Counted from the first letter of the stretch, positions 34,700 to 49,110 are shown. The stretch: DNA of 64,000 nucleotides from Scleropages formosus (GCF_900964775.1 NC_041821.1:9621394-9685393); one strand, 5' to 3'. The notes: generated by a model not told the origin, from the sequence alone. Translations and numbers: made by a program.

Positions 34700-37600
34700 A
34701 TGTCGCATTCTGCAGCTGCCTGAGAATCCAGCTTAGGGGTCTCAAGCAAGGAACGTTCAAGGTTCTGGGTGTTACACAGCACACAACGTCCAGAAGCCAA
34801 GCAACGGAGGTAGGTGTAGGAAGCAGTTGAGTAGCAAGCGAAACAGTTGCGTAGCCATATGCAGGGACTGAAAACTGCTGTGAACTGATCATGAATTAAT
34901 AAATGCAGAATTAAAACTGTTTGGAAATAAATTCATGCTTTATATAAATATGAACAGAAAAAAATGTCTTCTTTCTTCTTCTGTATTGAGATGCTTAGGA
35001 AAATTCAGTAGGAAAAAAGTCAAATGTGACCTTCTCACATGCCAATGAAACAGATCTAAAAGAGAACACCATTTCATTAAATTAGAACATTTTGGGACGA
35101 AAACAATGTGTAAGACCTCTCGTAGCACTTTTTAAAATTAATTTTAAAAAATATGAAAACATCTACATGGAGCTACGTGGGTGTGGCATAAAAGCGTGGT
35201 AATTTTCATTCATTCTGCCTTTTGTTAAGTATTTTGCAGTGCTTCTTTTAACACACAAGCCAGTTGCCTACATATTCCCATTTTGTTTAGCCTCTACCAG
35301 GGAGCTGCTTTTGGCCAGAAACCCTGGTGGCAACAACTCAAAGCCCCCCCCCAACCCCACCCCCAAAAAAAAACAGACGCCTGCCACGCTTCAAAACTTA
35401 AGCAGCAGCAGAGGCCGTCAATGGATCCATAATTCCCCCCGTCCCCTAAGATATGGGGGGTCAGTCCTCAATACAAACCCCACAGTCATACACAGCATTG
35501 GTCTTGTCTACTATTCAAGGTTCTCCCAGGCTGGGTTCTCTGCGGCTGCTGTGACGCACAGCATAGCATCTTCAGAAGCACAATGAGGGCAATAATCTCC
35601 TGCCCGCTTGCCTTTATTAGCTTAAGTGGTATTACACAGTGTCCTGCAGCAAGGCCTTCCTTAGAGAAGTGAGCAGGCCGGCGGGGGCCTCCGATTCATT
35701 TCACGCAAGGTGGCTTATGAAGGGCCACCGCCATCATCTTCAGGAGCGCACCATGGCCCACCCACCAGCTGAAACCCAGTGGCCATTCCAGAGAACACCT
35801 GAAAATGTGAGACCTCATATTAACTGCTACAGACCATGAAGAAGAGGATGTGTGGGAAATAACCGAATGAAACAAACGCATCAATATTTATTTCAATAGT
35901 ACTGATATGCATAGTGCCAACTGACTGTTATATTTTTACCATAGAATAGAGGTTCTTTACCTTTTACAACCCTCACATCCATTTAAGAATCTGACAAAAG
36001 CTAAAGACACACTCGTAAAAAATGTCCATAAATAAATTTGGAGAAACTATTGCACTGAATTTATTGCAATGAAATGTATTATCTTCACATAGAATTATGT
36101 TATAGATAGTAATAGCCCAGTAAAATTTATTTTTACCCTTTATTTAGGTAAGCAGTGCTATCTTCAAAGCAAGCCTGCTCTTCTCTGACCCCCTGAAGCC
36201 CATTGATGAACCCCCAAGTGGTCATGGAACCCAAATCAAAAGTCCCTGTCCTACAAAGAGAGTAATTTATAAATTTAAATTGCTGCTCTGTACACTATGT
36301 ACTTTACTTACCGATTTTTCAAAATAAATGTATTAAAGTAGTGAACATCTTGCTTTGTCTTGTTCAGTTGTGTTTTTTTGTGACAAATGACACAAAATAC
36401 TGAAGCAACATATAAGGTTTTACTTTTACTTTTTTAGTAACCATTGACTTTTTGTCTTTTCCTATGAAAGTATAAATTGGAGGATTTCTTCAATTTTTCT
36501 TTGAGTATTTAATGCTTCATGTGAGTGTCATTTTAAGGCTATTTTAAGAAATTCATTTTAATTGCCACTGTATGTGTTTACTTGTAAACCAACGGGGCTG
36601 TATCCGTTGTAGGTCTAAGGAAGGCAGTGGCAAGCGATATATTTTTTCCTCATTGGGGCCACATCAAATAGAATTAGAAGCTCCACTTTGAGCTGGCCAT
36701 TAAAAGGACGGTGGTGAATAGCCATTGATTCCAGGCACATGCTGAGTTATTAGTGTAAACTAAAGGGGTGGAAGGACACCCGCTTGCTGTCAGTGCTTGG
36801 CTGCTTTGTGGCCAAGTGGGTCTTAACCCAAAAGCTGGAGCTCTGTGAGGGGAAGGAAAATGAAAATGTGTAAATGTTTGAATAATATTTCATGCTGGTT
36901 CTTTTTCTGTCCTTTGTGCTCTCATTTGGTTTTTTTTTTTTTTTTTGCAAGCATCTTGTTGGGGCATGTGCACCAACATCCACTTTGTTATCTTCTGGAA
37001 GATTCCTTACACCAGTGAGGGAATCCTGTAGCCAGTATTGTGTTGATTACCTCCCTGCCTCCCAGTTCCAAGTTAGTGAGATGAGATTTTTTGGAAGCAT
37101 AGATCCCAGTGGGTTGCAGTTGCTTCACTCCTGCTTGAAGAAGTTACAATCTGATCATAAGTCATTTTGACAGCAAGAAGAAGTTACCTACAGTTCTTGT
37201 CCAATACATCCGGGAGTGTGTTTCGATTATAAATTCCTTCTCTGGCGAGCAGGATCTCAAATTTTATTTCATTCCACCTGTTTCCTGGGCCGAAAACACA
37301 AATAGAAGCCTTTGTCCAAGCCTTGGCGCTAAACTCCACTATAAGAAGTCTATAAATGCAGTCATCTCAAAGGGTGAGACAGGCAGGCTAAATGGTAACC
37401 TTTCACTGACCTGCTCTTTGCAAAGCTTCAGTTTCTCTGTCACGCTCCACATCTTCTTCAGGTCCACAAAGGTGATGCTCAATCTGTGCCAACAACAAGG
37501 AATTCCAGGTCCTTCACATCTAGACAGTTAGGTGGAAAGGACACTGGTCTGTAGAGAGGTACAACAGCCTACATGCAACTGTCGAATCTATTCTGATTGC

Positions 37601-40150
37601 AAAGAACAGTCATCATTACAAATGTGTTTATTCAAAACAATGTTTCGTTTCCATCTGAGTAAAAAGCAGGTTGACACAGAAACACATCATTTATCACTTT
37701 ACCCTGACAATATTCATATTTATTTTGCAAACACATGGCTTGTTCATGTGATTGTCCCTTTTAATTCAATAAACTCAATTTATAGTGTATTTATATGCGA
37801 ATATATTTTGATGATTCCATACTCTGTAGCATCCAAGCAAATAAATGTTAGATGTGAAATAATTCTAGAATTTATTCTGCTAAACATATAACTGAACTAT
37901 ATTTTATATAGTTTGTGTGTATCATTCATTTACTTCTATTGCCTAAATTTACAGTTGCCTCATCCTTACTTGTAAATTCCAAAAAAGAAAGGCATATATT
38001 TCCTTTACATACTCTGAAACATAATTTCACAAAAACACATTTGTGATGGGCCATAAATATAAATTAAATCTTTCCATGGACTCATTTAGAGGCACATAAA
38101 TAGCAGTGAGATCTTCCATAGTGGGAGAACAGAGATTATTTACACTATGTGGTGCAAAAATAGTCTAGAGGAAATTATGTACAGTGGATTCTTAGCAACC
38201 ACATAACAGCTACGGCACTGATTTTGACCCAAAATGCCCTTTAAGGAAACGCTCCTCTCTGTTTTTCATTTCAAATCACTGTTACAGTATCTAGGTCGCA
38301 TAAGTCTTTCAAGCCACTTCTCCAAGTTTAAACTATTTTGAGGAAAGGGAAAATGACAAAATAATGGAGAACTTAACTAACGAAATTCAAGGAAAAAAGA
38401 AATAACAAATAGCGGTGCTTAACAATATTATTTACAAAAATGTATTCTAATTCATCCTACTCTCCTAAAAGTGATTATATCATGACAGCTTCCAACTAAC
38501 CCCAGCCAAAAAAATATCTCTTGTGGGAGCAGCACGGGTCCTTTTTGAATATTTATCTAGGAACTGTGAAAGTGAACTGGCTTTTTAGCTGATATCTGCA
38601 TATGTGAATAATCAATAAAAACATGATATGCATTCTAAAGTAGAAGTGTCTTTCTGATTAATTTGTTGAAAATGATTATGATCACCTTGCTACTGTATCG
38701 ATTGCTACTTTAGCAGTAAGCTTAACCTGGCAGTTAGACAGGTTAAACACATGGGCTCAAATATTCACCCATACAATGTGGTAAATATATGCGAGTAAAG
38801 CAAAAATAATAATATATAAGATTTTGGTTTATCTTTAGTTTTTCAGTTTGTGACACTCTATTAAACACCGGTTTTTATTGAGTTGGATGTTTAATTTTCT
38901 ATACAGTTTTCCTAAACTCTATTCAGTGTGTTCTTCAACAAATAAAAATAGCTATTTCAGTATACAAGTGTAGATATTTTCTTTTTTTGTAAATTGTATA
39001 AAAACATCAACGTCATTGATTTCCCATAAATCCAGCTATCAACACTCCCTGAAATCAGTCAAGATGAGTACAATTTCAAAATGTCCAATCAAATCTGGGA
39101 GAAGACCTCTAATTGATTTTCACTATAGCCAAGGAATGCTTCAAAGACAAATGGAATTTCTATAAAGGTCTTGACAAATAGTTTTGTAATTGGTCAACGC
39201 AAATATTTTTTAGAACAGTGAACCAAATGTTCACAACAATGAATGTCACCATTTAATTTTTTTCCTGTTTTATAACGTAGATGTCTTGTATGCTGCTCTT
39301 CTTTCTCAACAGAGGTTAAAGTAGTTGGAATAAAGATTTTATTTAGACACCTAAAATTAAAGGAGAATTTTTTTAAATTAAAAAAATCACAGCGTACAGT
39401 GAAAACATTCACCTTTCATTGCATAATAAATTTGCATATTCACAAAAACTTACTTGAAGTGAACTTTGTGAACTTACTTCACAAAAACAAATAAACTGAA
39501 GAAGCTACTGATTAAGGTTGTTTAATGGAGAAGAAAAATCATGGTTTTATTCAAAATATTTACAACTCTCTCATTTACCGGTACTGATGAGCAAAACTTA
39601 GTTTTAAGATCAAGACAAAGCATTACCGTATATATGGGTCTGCTTTATTTGTAATGATTTCACAAAGGAGTAAAAAAAACGACCGAAACCACGTTCACGG
39701 TGTATCAGACAAACAAAAACATCTGTCCGGCCAAAAAATAATCGGGATCTAATTTGATTTCCAGATTTGAAAATGGATGCTTTTATTAAAAAATCCCTAC
39801 AAACATGCACAAATGAGAACAGATTTCCTCTGACATAACGGGGCGGTGCAAGTCTGTGCGTAATGAGCTATAATTCATCAGACAGCACCCCCCCCGTGCT
39901 CCACAAGCTCAGGTTCATCTCTTGGAGTGCTGATAATGTATTCTTTTATTTACTTATCTTTCTGAGAGCTGGTGGTGTGCGCAAACTACTTGGTTGATTT
40001 TTGTGTACGTGCACGCATGTGTCGTGCATGTGCTGGGGGCTTGGGGGCTTGGGGGTGGGGGGGCAGGAATGCTCAGCTACCAAACACACACTGCAGAAAA
40101 GCACGAAGCCAGAAGATCCAGCAAGCTCTCCTGTCTCTGAGGAGAGCTGC
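34700..40150. other. Intergenic stretch, no gene recognised
   Basis: Mostly AT-rich with short homopolymers. The part at about 36590-36850 is more complex and could be a conserved element, but nothing specific supports that. No exon-like frame, tRNA or full mobile element was found. Confidence 0.45.
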
Positions 40151-40179
40151 CCCCCCCGCCCCCCCGGCCAGCCGCTCTC

Positions 40180-40420
40180 CACAATTCTGACAACTTCCAT
40201 AAATTATTTGAGATTTTCATATTTCAAGTTTCATCTGCATTCGTCTTGCGTGGCTGACTGGAGCTGGCAGGGCGTCTGGGAGGAGGCCCTAGCGCCGGCG
40301 CTCTGTTTGGCCGCCTCGCAGCACAGCCCCGGAGACCCGGCTAATTGAATTGCACCGCTGATTAGATTATCCCTGCTGCAGTCTGCTGCCAATCTGAAGT
40401 ATGGCTGCCTTCTTCTCTAC
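40180..40420. promoter_or_regulatory. Candidate conserved non-coding element
   Basis: Non-repetitive sequence with homeodomain-like words (CTAATTGAATTG, TGATTAGATTATCC) in a locally GC-richer block between two C or G-rich runs. It is offered as an enhancer candidate on motif density only. Confidence 0.25.
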
Positions 40421-43400
40421 TTAACCTTGCTGCCCCGCACCCGTTGCTGCCTGCATGCACTGCGCCCGAGTGCAGAATATATTTAAACCATCAAAGTTGG
40501 GAGTTATTATTATTTTGCCCCTCATTGTCTGCCCTTATAAAAGCACACATCGTTCACAGGCTGCATGCAAGCGTCACTTACCTTCCCATTTTCCCCCTCC
40601 ACTGCAACAGCACCCCACCCCTCGCCCCCCCCCCGGCCAAATCACATTTCGTCTTTGTTTTCCTGTTTTGGTTGGTAAAAGTGTTTGTCCATTTCATTGG
40701 CAGCTGGTCTAATGCTGGGAGAACAGGCCTAAAATAATTGCGCAAAGGATATTATGACATGATACAGGACATAGAAAGTGCATTTATTCTGAATGACAAT
40801 TCTGAAAAATCACTGCTCATGCAATCAACAACCATATGAAAAGTAGATGGGCGTAGGGCAAACCCGACTGGACTCACCGTCCGAGGACAAACTATCAAGA
40901 AAATTCTTCATGTGACTTTCCCAACCAGGGGGACCGCAGCACGGTCGTCTGCTGTTGCATGCTGGCAGACGACTGATGGTGGAAACAGTAGACGGGAACT
41001 AATACGTACTACATAATGCACTATGTGGTGAGGTCAAAATGAATGCAAAAACGCCAACATCTTGGCACCAGAACCAAGCAGAGGATTTTTATTTCACAGT
41101 GCGCCCACTTAAATGAAACTAAATATTGTCGATATTTTCCTAGAGGCTAGTGGCATAGTATTTCAAGAGTCCCTTCACGGTAACGAAGTTAAGTTTCTCA
41201 CAATGATACAGAAATGGTAATGATTCTGAATTTCAACACCATTGGCGAGATTTGGAGAAGCATTACATACAATAACTTTTTTCTTTTTTTTTTAATTTCC
41301 CACCTATTGGAAAGTGTATAACTATTTATTGCACATGGTCCCCAGACTCCCTTTATTGCATCCAAGCTTTTATCTACAGCAGAGTAAGCGAAACGGGGAG
41401 AATTAGTCGAAGCAATAATCAAGGCCTTGATTCACACTCGAACCACTCACCAGCAAGCTAATTTTCCGTCTAAATGGCTCCCCGGTCTTCGCTCCGCATG
41501 TCATCAAAGATGCTTTTTTACATGCCACACTTGTGTTTAAAGTCAGTGCGTATGATTAATATGTATTGTGGGAAAAATCCTGTTGCGATTCAATTATCAT
41601 CTATTGCTTCCTGTAATTGGATAAGATCTCTTTTAACCATACGTCCATGTTGAATGTCTGGGGCCAAGTCTCTCTTTCTTTATTGTTCTCCACTCTGATA
41701 AAAGCAATTGAATTGGTGGCTGGGATATTGGATTTTGCTCTGTAGAATACACTGAAATCATATTTTTGTTAGAAACTATCAATAAATCTTGTACAAGAAA
41801 AGTAATAAGATACAAGTATGAAGAAGACCTTGGGTAGAAGAAAACAGTGCAGCTCAGGCATTTAGGGGAGTCAAAATAGAGTGAGGTTGCCACAGAATCA
41901 TTTGTGTAAAGACACCCTGGGCTTCTGATATTGGACCAGTGTGACTTTTATATACGACGGGACAGAATTGGTTTGTAAAACCAATCTCCAACCATCTCCA
42001 AGACACAGTGTGCGAAAGGTTTAAGCCTCCGAGACACGAGCATTAAAAACAATGCAACTAAAATAGTATTCCGACTTTTTTGAAGTGCCACAGCAAAGAG
42101 GGGCAAGGGTGAGGTGTACAATAGCAATTAAAGCCTTGCTTTGTATAGATTGTGTAAGCAGCCATACACGTTACATAGCAAAAAAAAATCCCTTTCACCA
42201 GCAGAAATGAAATACTTTCTTTTGTAAACAGTTCTGCGTAAATTTTAAAACGCACTCCATTGGACAGCCTTTCGTTTTTAAGGACGGATTACTTTAGTAT
42301 TCAAACTTAATTTATCATTTAACATCCTTTATACAGAGAAGCACAACACGCAACTGTACTGTATAGTTGACGCTGACAATAAGGGACCTGCAGAAGATAA
42401 AAACAAGTATTAATTCAATATTTTTGGGAAATGAGCGTTATTCACAGACTCCTATTGGATGTAAAACTATTTAATGCACTTCGGCGTAGCTGCTTAAGAT
42501 TAAAAATATCCACCACAAAATTACTTGTATAATTTCATAAATTAAAAATCATAAATAAAAACACAAACTGAGAGGAAAGTGTGGATCAAATTTATTCAGT
42601 GTGGACCAGTAAGGAGAGGAGAACCTGAGATGGTGGCCAGGTGAGCATGTGGTTTCGCTGAGGGCTGGACTGTATAGTTTACGCTATAATTACACTGATA
42701 ACATAACCTGACTGCGTACAACATTCTACAATGTTTCTTACGCTTACCGCATGGACACAACACATAAAATGATCTGCTTTTTCCACGAAGAAGCTGAATG
42801 CATCAAACTATTTCTAAAGCAGACTTTTATATGCAGCCTATCCAGCAAGTACACTTCACGGTGTGTAAATACGGTTACGCATCTTACCATAACTTAAAGC
42901 TCACCTGTTACAATGGAAAACACAGGTGCAATGCTATGAATTCCGAAGCCATCCATCCTGCTGTGGGACTTTTCATAATTATTCAATTATATCCCTGGTA
43001 AGCCATTAAGCTGCGCATTTACTTTCTAACCACCTGCTCGGTCCCCCCCTTCCCAACAATTTGCACCATCAATCTCTCTGGGTTAGGGGGCCTAAAAGCT
43101 TTTTGACTAGGTTATAATGGGGACACTGCAGGATCAGGGCAAGGCTGTGTGCTCACTGGTGCCCCACTGGTTGGAGGTCACTCTGTCGCTCCGGCTCCTA
43201 GGGACCTGATGACTTTTGGCGGTAATGGGTCACTCAGTGTCTCGACTCTGAGAAAGAAAGTGTGTGAGAGAGGGAGGGAGGGAGGGAGGGAAAGGAGGAG
43301 GAAGGTCTGTAGAGGGGACTCAGACCTAGTGCGGGTTAGTGCTGAGGTCGGTTAAACACCGACATTATTATGAAACATCGCCGAAGGAATCAGATTCAGG

Positions 43401-45690
43401 ATGGTGCGAAAGAGCTACACAAGGAGAATCAAACATCTGGAGACTCAGACAAGAATTCAGGACCATCTAGCAAGAAAAAACTTCTTAACAAGCAGTCAAA
43501 CCTTCTCACCGGAGCTAGTTTGCATTGTAAAGGAGAAAACCATAAAAAGCAGAAACTCAGACTTTAGCAATGGCGTTAAGCGAAATGCAAAGCAAAGGTT
43601 AATACTTTAGCATTCAAATAAGGTCAACATATTGTACCTGAAATTCCTGCACTGCTTAATGACTTCTGATCCTCATTATATAATGTACGGCATTCCACCC
43701 ATCTTTGTCATTCCACTGTCATGCTTACATCCTTTTTCGCAGACTTCTGTCTTCTAGCAAACTCTAATACCATTATTCCCTCATCTCTACATCTGGGTTT
43801 GTCTCATTTGTGCTTGTGGAGGAAACTACAATATTTTCCCAGCATGAAATCATACTTATCTTCTCAGTGCTTTCTAATGAGCTGATAAACGGAATTATTT
43901 TGTGATTTCAGATCAGTTTTTCCAGCAGTCGTCACTGTTCAAAAACAGCCTATTTCCCAGAATTATTTTGTCATCCTAGAGAAACATAGATCCTTGCATC
44001 TATGCTTTTGATTACTCTTACTAGTGTTCAGCATTATTATGCTATCATAACTTTTTGTCAACATAGGTTGTAGACAGAGTACCTGCAAGATATTATTGAT
44101 GTATATTCTTTGTGTTGCTTTCTTTAGTAAAATTATATATCAAAAATGAATTAGTGCTGATTAATTGATTTATCCTCTTTTGCAGCTATTTGCATAATTG
44201 AATGTGCTGGAAAGAGTAATGTGATTGATAAGTTTACATAGGGAGAGAATGTCTGTCAGCCTTGCTGGATTTGTCAGAAGATGAACAAGGCCGAACGACC
44301 AAAAACATTTCTCATCATTTGCTAAAGTCGGTGTGACGCAGGATTCGGTGCCAATTATGAAGAAATATCGGTAGAAAATTGCGGTGGAGCGAAGTTTCTC
44401 ATACCACAAAGCACAAGCGCAATCATTTGGGGGAATGAAAGAGGTTTTCAGACTTAACGAGGAAATGACAGTCATCTTTGTCTGGCCACAGTGCCAGTAC
44501 TGTGCATCAGAGTAAAAGAGCCAGATGCCAAAATGCCCCGTCTTCAAATCAGAGTTGTTGAAGAAGCTGTCCGCACATTTGCTGCTGTTACTGATAGCAT
44601 ACGGTAGCAGGCAATCACAAAATCCAGTATTAAAACAAAGAGGGACTTAAACTCTAGTAAGAGAAGAATGCATAGTCATCGATTTTTGCATCTCACTGAT
44701 CTTTTCCAGTTATTTACCTGAAATAAAGCTTTGTGAACCTCAGAATGCTCCCCCTAAGCTTCTTTTCCTGGATTCAGCTCCTCAGAGTAAGACCATCATT
44801 GCCTTATCACTTGCAATCTGTCATTTTGTTTGTGCGCAAAAAATCTGTTCTATATCATGGAAAGTATTTACTTTGTCTCCTAAATAGACCTAGACTGTGT
44901 ATCTGCTTCCCCAAAATCAACTTCGGTGGAGCAGACATGTGCTCTTCACAGTGCAGAAGACATTTAATACCAACTGTATCAATCAAACACAGCTTCCTTA
45001 GTAGATCAGAGTTTGGATCCAGCCACTTTACCCACAGGACTTGACAGGCTTATCTAGGATAGAAGGGCAACATAGATATATATCACAGAGACTAGATATT
45101 GCCAGTTCCGATGAGCATCAGAATAACAACAGCTATCTAATACACTTGACAGCCTTTCTTGGGTTAGGACCTTGTATCATCTGTCCAAACAATTAAGGGT
45201 CAATGATATAGGACAGTTTTGCTCAGAACAGCATGATCCCTTTTATCTTCCTCCTCCTATCAGGATCACCCATTTTATGAAAATAAGAACACGCATCTCA
45301 ATCAGCCCAAAGCAGATTGCTGCCCCCTGAATCTGTGGGTAACAAACGATCAGCTTCAGTGTTCTTGTGCAAACCGCATACAAGAATCGAGCCCTTTTGC
45401 TACAATTTTTAAGAGCTCGATTAAACTGGGGCCAAAAAATACCACGTCCCAGCATGTCCTTTGGCCAATAACGAGTAGAGAGCCCCATTACCCCCGCTGC
45501 AGTCCTCATCACCCTCCTGCCGGGATGCAGATCAGCCCTACTCATTACCTAATGTCCATAAACCTGCTTATTTTTCATCTCTGACAGGTAACCTCTTCTC
45601 CGTTACTAAACATCTTTACGCAGAGGATGCACACAGTCGCAGACACACACGAGCACAGTGAAATTAACAGCATTAAATGCACAGTAAAGC
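40420..45690. other. Intergenic stretch, no gene recognised
   Basis: No coding exon recognised. Contains a purine-rich run (GGGA repeats) at about 43265-43310 and a short inverted repeat at about 40943-40972 (arms GTCGTCTGC and GCAGACGAC, loop 12 nt). The rest is plain AT-rich DNA. Confidence 0.45.
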
Positions 45691-45699
45691 CCCTCCTTT

Positions 45700-46130
45700 T
45701 CTCCCCCCTCTGCGTTTAAGATGGCTTCCTCTTTACATCCGGTAATCGGATTACCGCCCGGCTAATGGCTTTCATTGTGGTGTTTGGAGACGCTCTGGCC
45801 AGACCTTGGAAGACACACGAGCGCCACAGCAGACGGAGACATCTGCAAGGGAGAGGGGCCGCATGACTCCCCCTTGGCTGGTCTGCTGGGGGGTGGGGTT
45901 GGGAGAAAAGGCCGCGCCAGGTGCACTTCTCAGCAAATTGAGTTAGCCACGAGATGCCACATCCAATTGTGCCAAACTGATGCGGGAGCCCGTGGCGTCT
46001 GCCATGGGACTCACAACAAAGGTCAGCGTGCCGGGAGTGTGACATCACCGGGCCTTTGCCTGGCAAAAGGTCCGCCCTCCTGCCAAGCTCCGTACTTATG
46101 GAAATGAGGAATATCGCTCTCACGTCCAGT
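45700..46130. promoter_or_regulatory. Candidate enhancer with a perfect P3 homeodomain palindrome
   Basis: CGGTAATCGGATTACCG at 45740-45756 is a perfect palindrome around one central G and contains TAAT-NNN-ATTA, the P3 site bound by dimers of paired-class homeodomains, the class to which Phox2b belongs. GGCTAATGG follows 5 bp later. The surrounding 400 bp is non-repetitive and GC-richer than its flanks, with no credible coding frame. Autoregulation is inference. Confidence 0.4.
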
Positions 46131-47081
46131 GAAAGGCAATGCTGGCGGAAGAGACCAAGGCCACACAGCAGGGGCTCCGTATATTCTTGCAGCCGCTTGG
46201 AAACGACGTCGGTATTACTCATTTTGCTGTTTCTAATTCAGCTGTACTTCTGCCCTATATAATGCGATGCTTCGACAAACAAGCGCAAATGCAACAGCAC
46301 GTACAGCACAGCTTTTTGTGCAATAATTTTTTGAAAGCTATTCGTGGAAAGAAGAAATAATCAATCGTAACAGGTATTCTGGAACACAGTGGTACCGTTA
46401 CTTAACGGACAGGCTTGTCTGTACGGACATAGAATCCTACGTGCTCCCAGTGTCTTTCTAGAAATGTTTATTCATCCTTTGCATTGCACAGAGACAGTTT
46501 CTCTAATTTGCGTGTCACAGTAGCTTATCGTTTAAATATATAATCCGGTTAAAATCAATTAAAAATGGTGTTTAAAGACACCGCAAGGTGTTTTCAGCTT
46601 TCCCTTGTTGAAGTGACATTTCTTAGAGCAAGGTGCACCGCTTTCTTAATATAACAATAAAAAACAATTCCATCCAATTTCAGCAGTTGGTCAAGATGGC
46701 CCACGTCTGGGCTATGATTTTCATCTCACCCGTGTTCAGAGAACCACCTGCAATACATTTATTGCTGAGCTTAGGACTTCTCCGTGTTCCGAGAGAAAAG
46801 GGCAGCAAACTACGAAGCAATGGATTGAAATATTTGTACTCTAGGTGGTCAGTCTCCGTCATCACAGTATAGCTTGTGAACCATTTGAAAGCAAGTTTCT
46901 GCCAAGAATTAGTGTTTTGTAGTCTGTTGTTAATATTGTTTTGATGAAATGTATAATTGGCCCGGAGATGTAGTTCTGAAAGGTCTTCGACGGCATCAAA
47001 TAACTGATTGTAATTTCTTTAACAGGTGACAAGTAACATGGTTTTCCTGGATACGATTTACAACAGCAATCATTGTTGTTA

Positions 47082-47270
47082 CGTTTACACTTATTCATTT
47101 AGCTAAAGCCTTTCTCCAAAGCGATCTACAATACAGTCCTGCATTATTAGCATGTATTTATATTCCAGTATGAATTTTACGTGCAATCAATAAGAGTATG
47201 TTGAATGATTAGGCAGCAAGTTTATACTATAATACCGCTTGGGTGCATATATTGCTGATCTCAGCCAGTC
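47082..47270 (-). mobile_element. SINE/LINE tail remnant, minus strand
   Basis: TTATTCATTTAGCTAAAGCC followed by TTTCTCCAAAGCGATCTAC is the reverse complement of the fish LINE-type tail seen in the SINEs here. The remainder of the element is not recognisable. Confidence 0.6.
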
Positions 47271-47429
47271 ACCTGCAATTCCATGGTTGTTCAACTGTGA
47301 GTAGAGAGATGCAGTCCAAGAAATGAGTGAAAATGCCCAAAAATGCACACATTGTTATTTGGAAGCAGCATTTCCCTTTCGTCAACCTTGCTGGATTTGT
47401 AATCAGTGTACCCAACGAGCCCCATAACG

Positions 47430-47830
47430 TCAAATGTTAATGAAAGAGTCTAAGCGTATGTCTTCCGGCTAGAAGAAACGTCACAGGCTCCGGAAGAGTG
47501 GGCGCCCTCAAACGCAGCGCCACCATGGACCAGCGTTCAGCTTATGCAAGGGTTTCATAATGGCCTATTGAAACAAATGAGTGTGTCGCAAGACAAAGGG
47601 AATGACCCGGCCCACATGACATTGCTCACTTTTGATTTATTGTTAGCTGGTGGCCAGGAAGAATGCGGCCCATTCTTGTTGGTGTCATAACATGAGACAC
47701 ATCCCAGTGTTGATGTGCGGAGGCCAGACCCTCGAGCGCACTTCTGACCCCCTGCTACGAACGCGGTCCATGGGCTGGAGGCTCAGTGACGTCAACTAAG
47801 TGGGGAAAACCTGACTCAGGCAAGGCGGAG
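47430..47830. promoter_or_regulatory. Candidate regulatory block with a full CRE
   Basis: TGACGTCA at 47787-47794 is a perfect CREB/ATF palindrome, set in a non-repetitive, GC-richer stretch without a credible coding frame. Its place about 6.7 kb upstream of phox2b makes an enhancer possible. Confidence 0.3.
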
Positions 47831-48899
47831 ATGTGCAAATTTTGTGTTCCATGAACCAATCCAACCCATTTATTTCCAAAGAAAATCAATGCAAAAAATA
47901 TAGTGAGATACTACAGACTTTCTCCCCGTGTAAGATGCTAAATCGATGAATGGTGAAGGAAATAAGGAGCATCGTGAAAGTTGCAACCATTTGTGTTTGA
48001 GGCTGTTTGCATTTTGATTTCACAATTTCTTCATCTTGGATAACTTGAATGCATACAGAGTTCCAGGCAAGGGAGAGTTCAGAAACAATGTTGACAATGT
48101 TATAGTATTTGGCCTTTGTTTTGTTCTTGCCTGCCTTCAACTGGAGATCCATCGTTCTGTAGGGTGGTGTTTGTGTGCAAAGACCAGTAGTCAGCAGCAG
48201 CGGAATGACTGCAGCCAGGGAACCCATGACATTTATTATGTCAAAACTATCCCTCTTCTATTGTAATAGACAATAAGAACAAAGTACAAAATCATTTTTT
48301 AATTAACTGATACAACTAAACAGAGCAAAAAAAATCTTCAGTTATACTTAATTAACTGAAGAATTTGATATTATTTTTATTTGTAAAATTATTTTCCTAA
48401 TTTATAATTTTTCTCAGTCCATAATGCAACAATGCGCATTCTTTAAAGACAGTTGCGGCTTTGCTTAAATTTACATTTTTGCCTATCAAGTACATTGACT
48501 CATTCACATAAAAGTGTTAACTGTTAGGATTAACAAATTAAAATACCGTAATCATTTTCCAAGACAATTTCATACATGATTATTGTTGCTCTTGGTTTCT
48601 TCTTCTTCTTCTTCACAATAATAATAATGATAATAATTTTTTTTTACAGTTCTTATTATGATTGATGAGAACTTATATTTATCATTTTATTTGAAACACA
48701 AAGCCTGACCCCTTCTTACACTCTCAGCGGACAAAAGTATCTATTTACATTAAAAACCACTCTATCACGCGTACCCCTGATGTGGAACGTCTGCGTTGGC
48801 CCTGTCAAGATGGTACTTAATCACTCATTTCCAGTAAAGCTCAGACCTTTGTTGCGTCTCGGAAAAGTTTCTGACAGCGCTGCCTGTCGCACTAAACAC

Positions 48900-49110
48900 G
48901 GGGCCCTGTGGGACAGCAGGTCCTGTCGGCCCACATGCCTGCAGGGCCTGTGGGTGTTAAAGAGCAGGAGAGGGGGACTGGTTAATGACAGTGACCCTCA
49001 CTTCCCCAACAGCTACTCCATTCAGCAGTAATAACAGGCCGCCAGCTGATATATGAGTCTCCGGGTAATAATTGTCAATTACCCATGAGCTGTATAATAC
49101 AGCAACCCTA
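48900..49110. promoter_or_regulatory. Candidate conserved non-coding element with inverted TAAT sites
   Basis: GGGTAAT at 49063-49069 and its reverse complement ATTACCC at 49078-49084 flank AATTGTCA, so three ATTA/TAAT cores lie within 22 bp. The neighbouring sequence is complex and non-repetitive. Confidence 0.3.

Noticed and set aside
34195-34708. Cysteine-rich minus-strand frames over the CA repeat
   Set aside because: Translation of an interrupted CA/GT repeat.
40943-40972. 9-bp inverted repeat with 12-nt loop
   Set aside because: Too short to support a structural RNA or an element end.
45716-46222. 168-codon minus-strand frame
   Set aside because: No family resemblance; the region is better explained as non-coding regulatory-type sequence.
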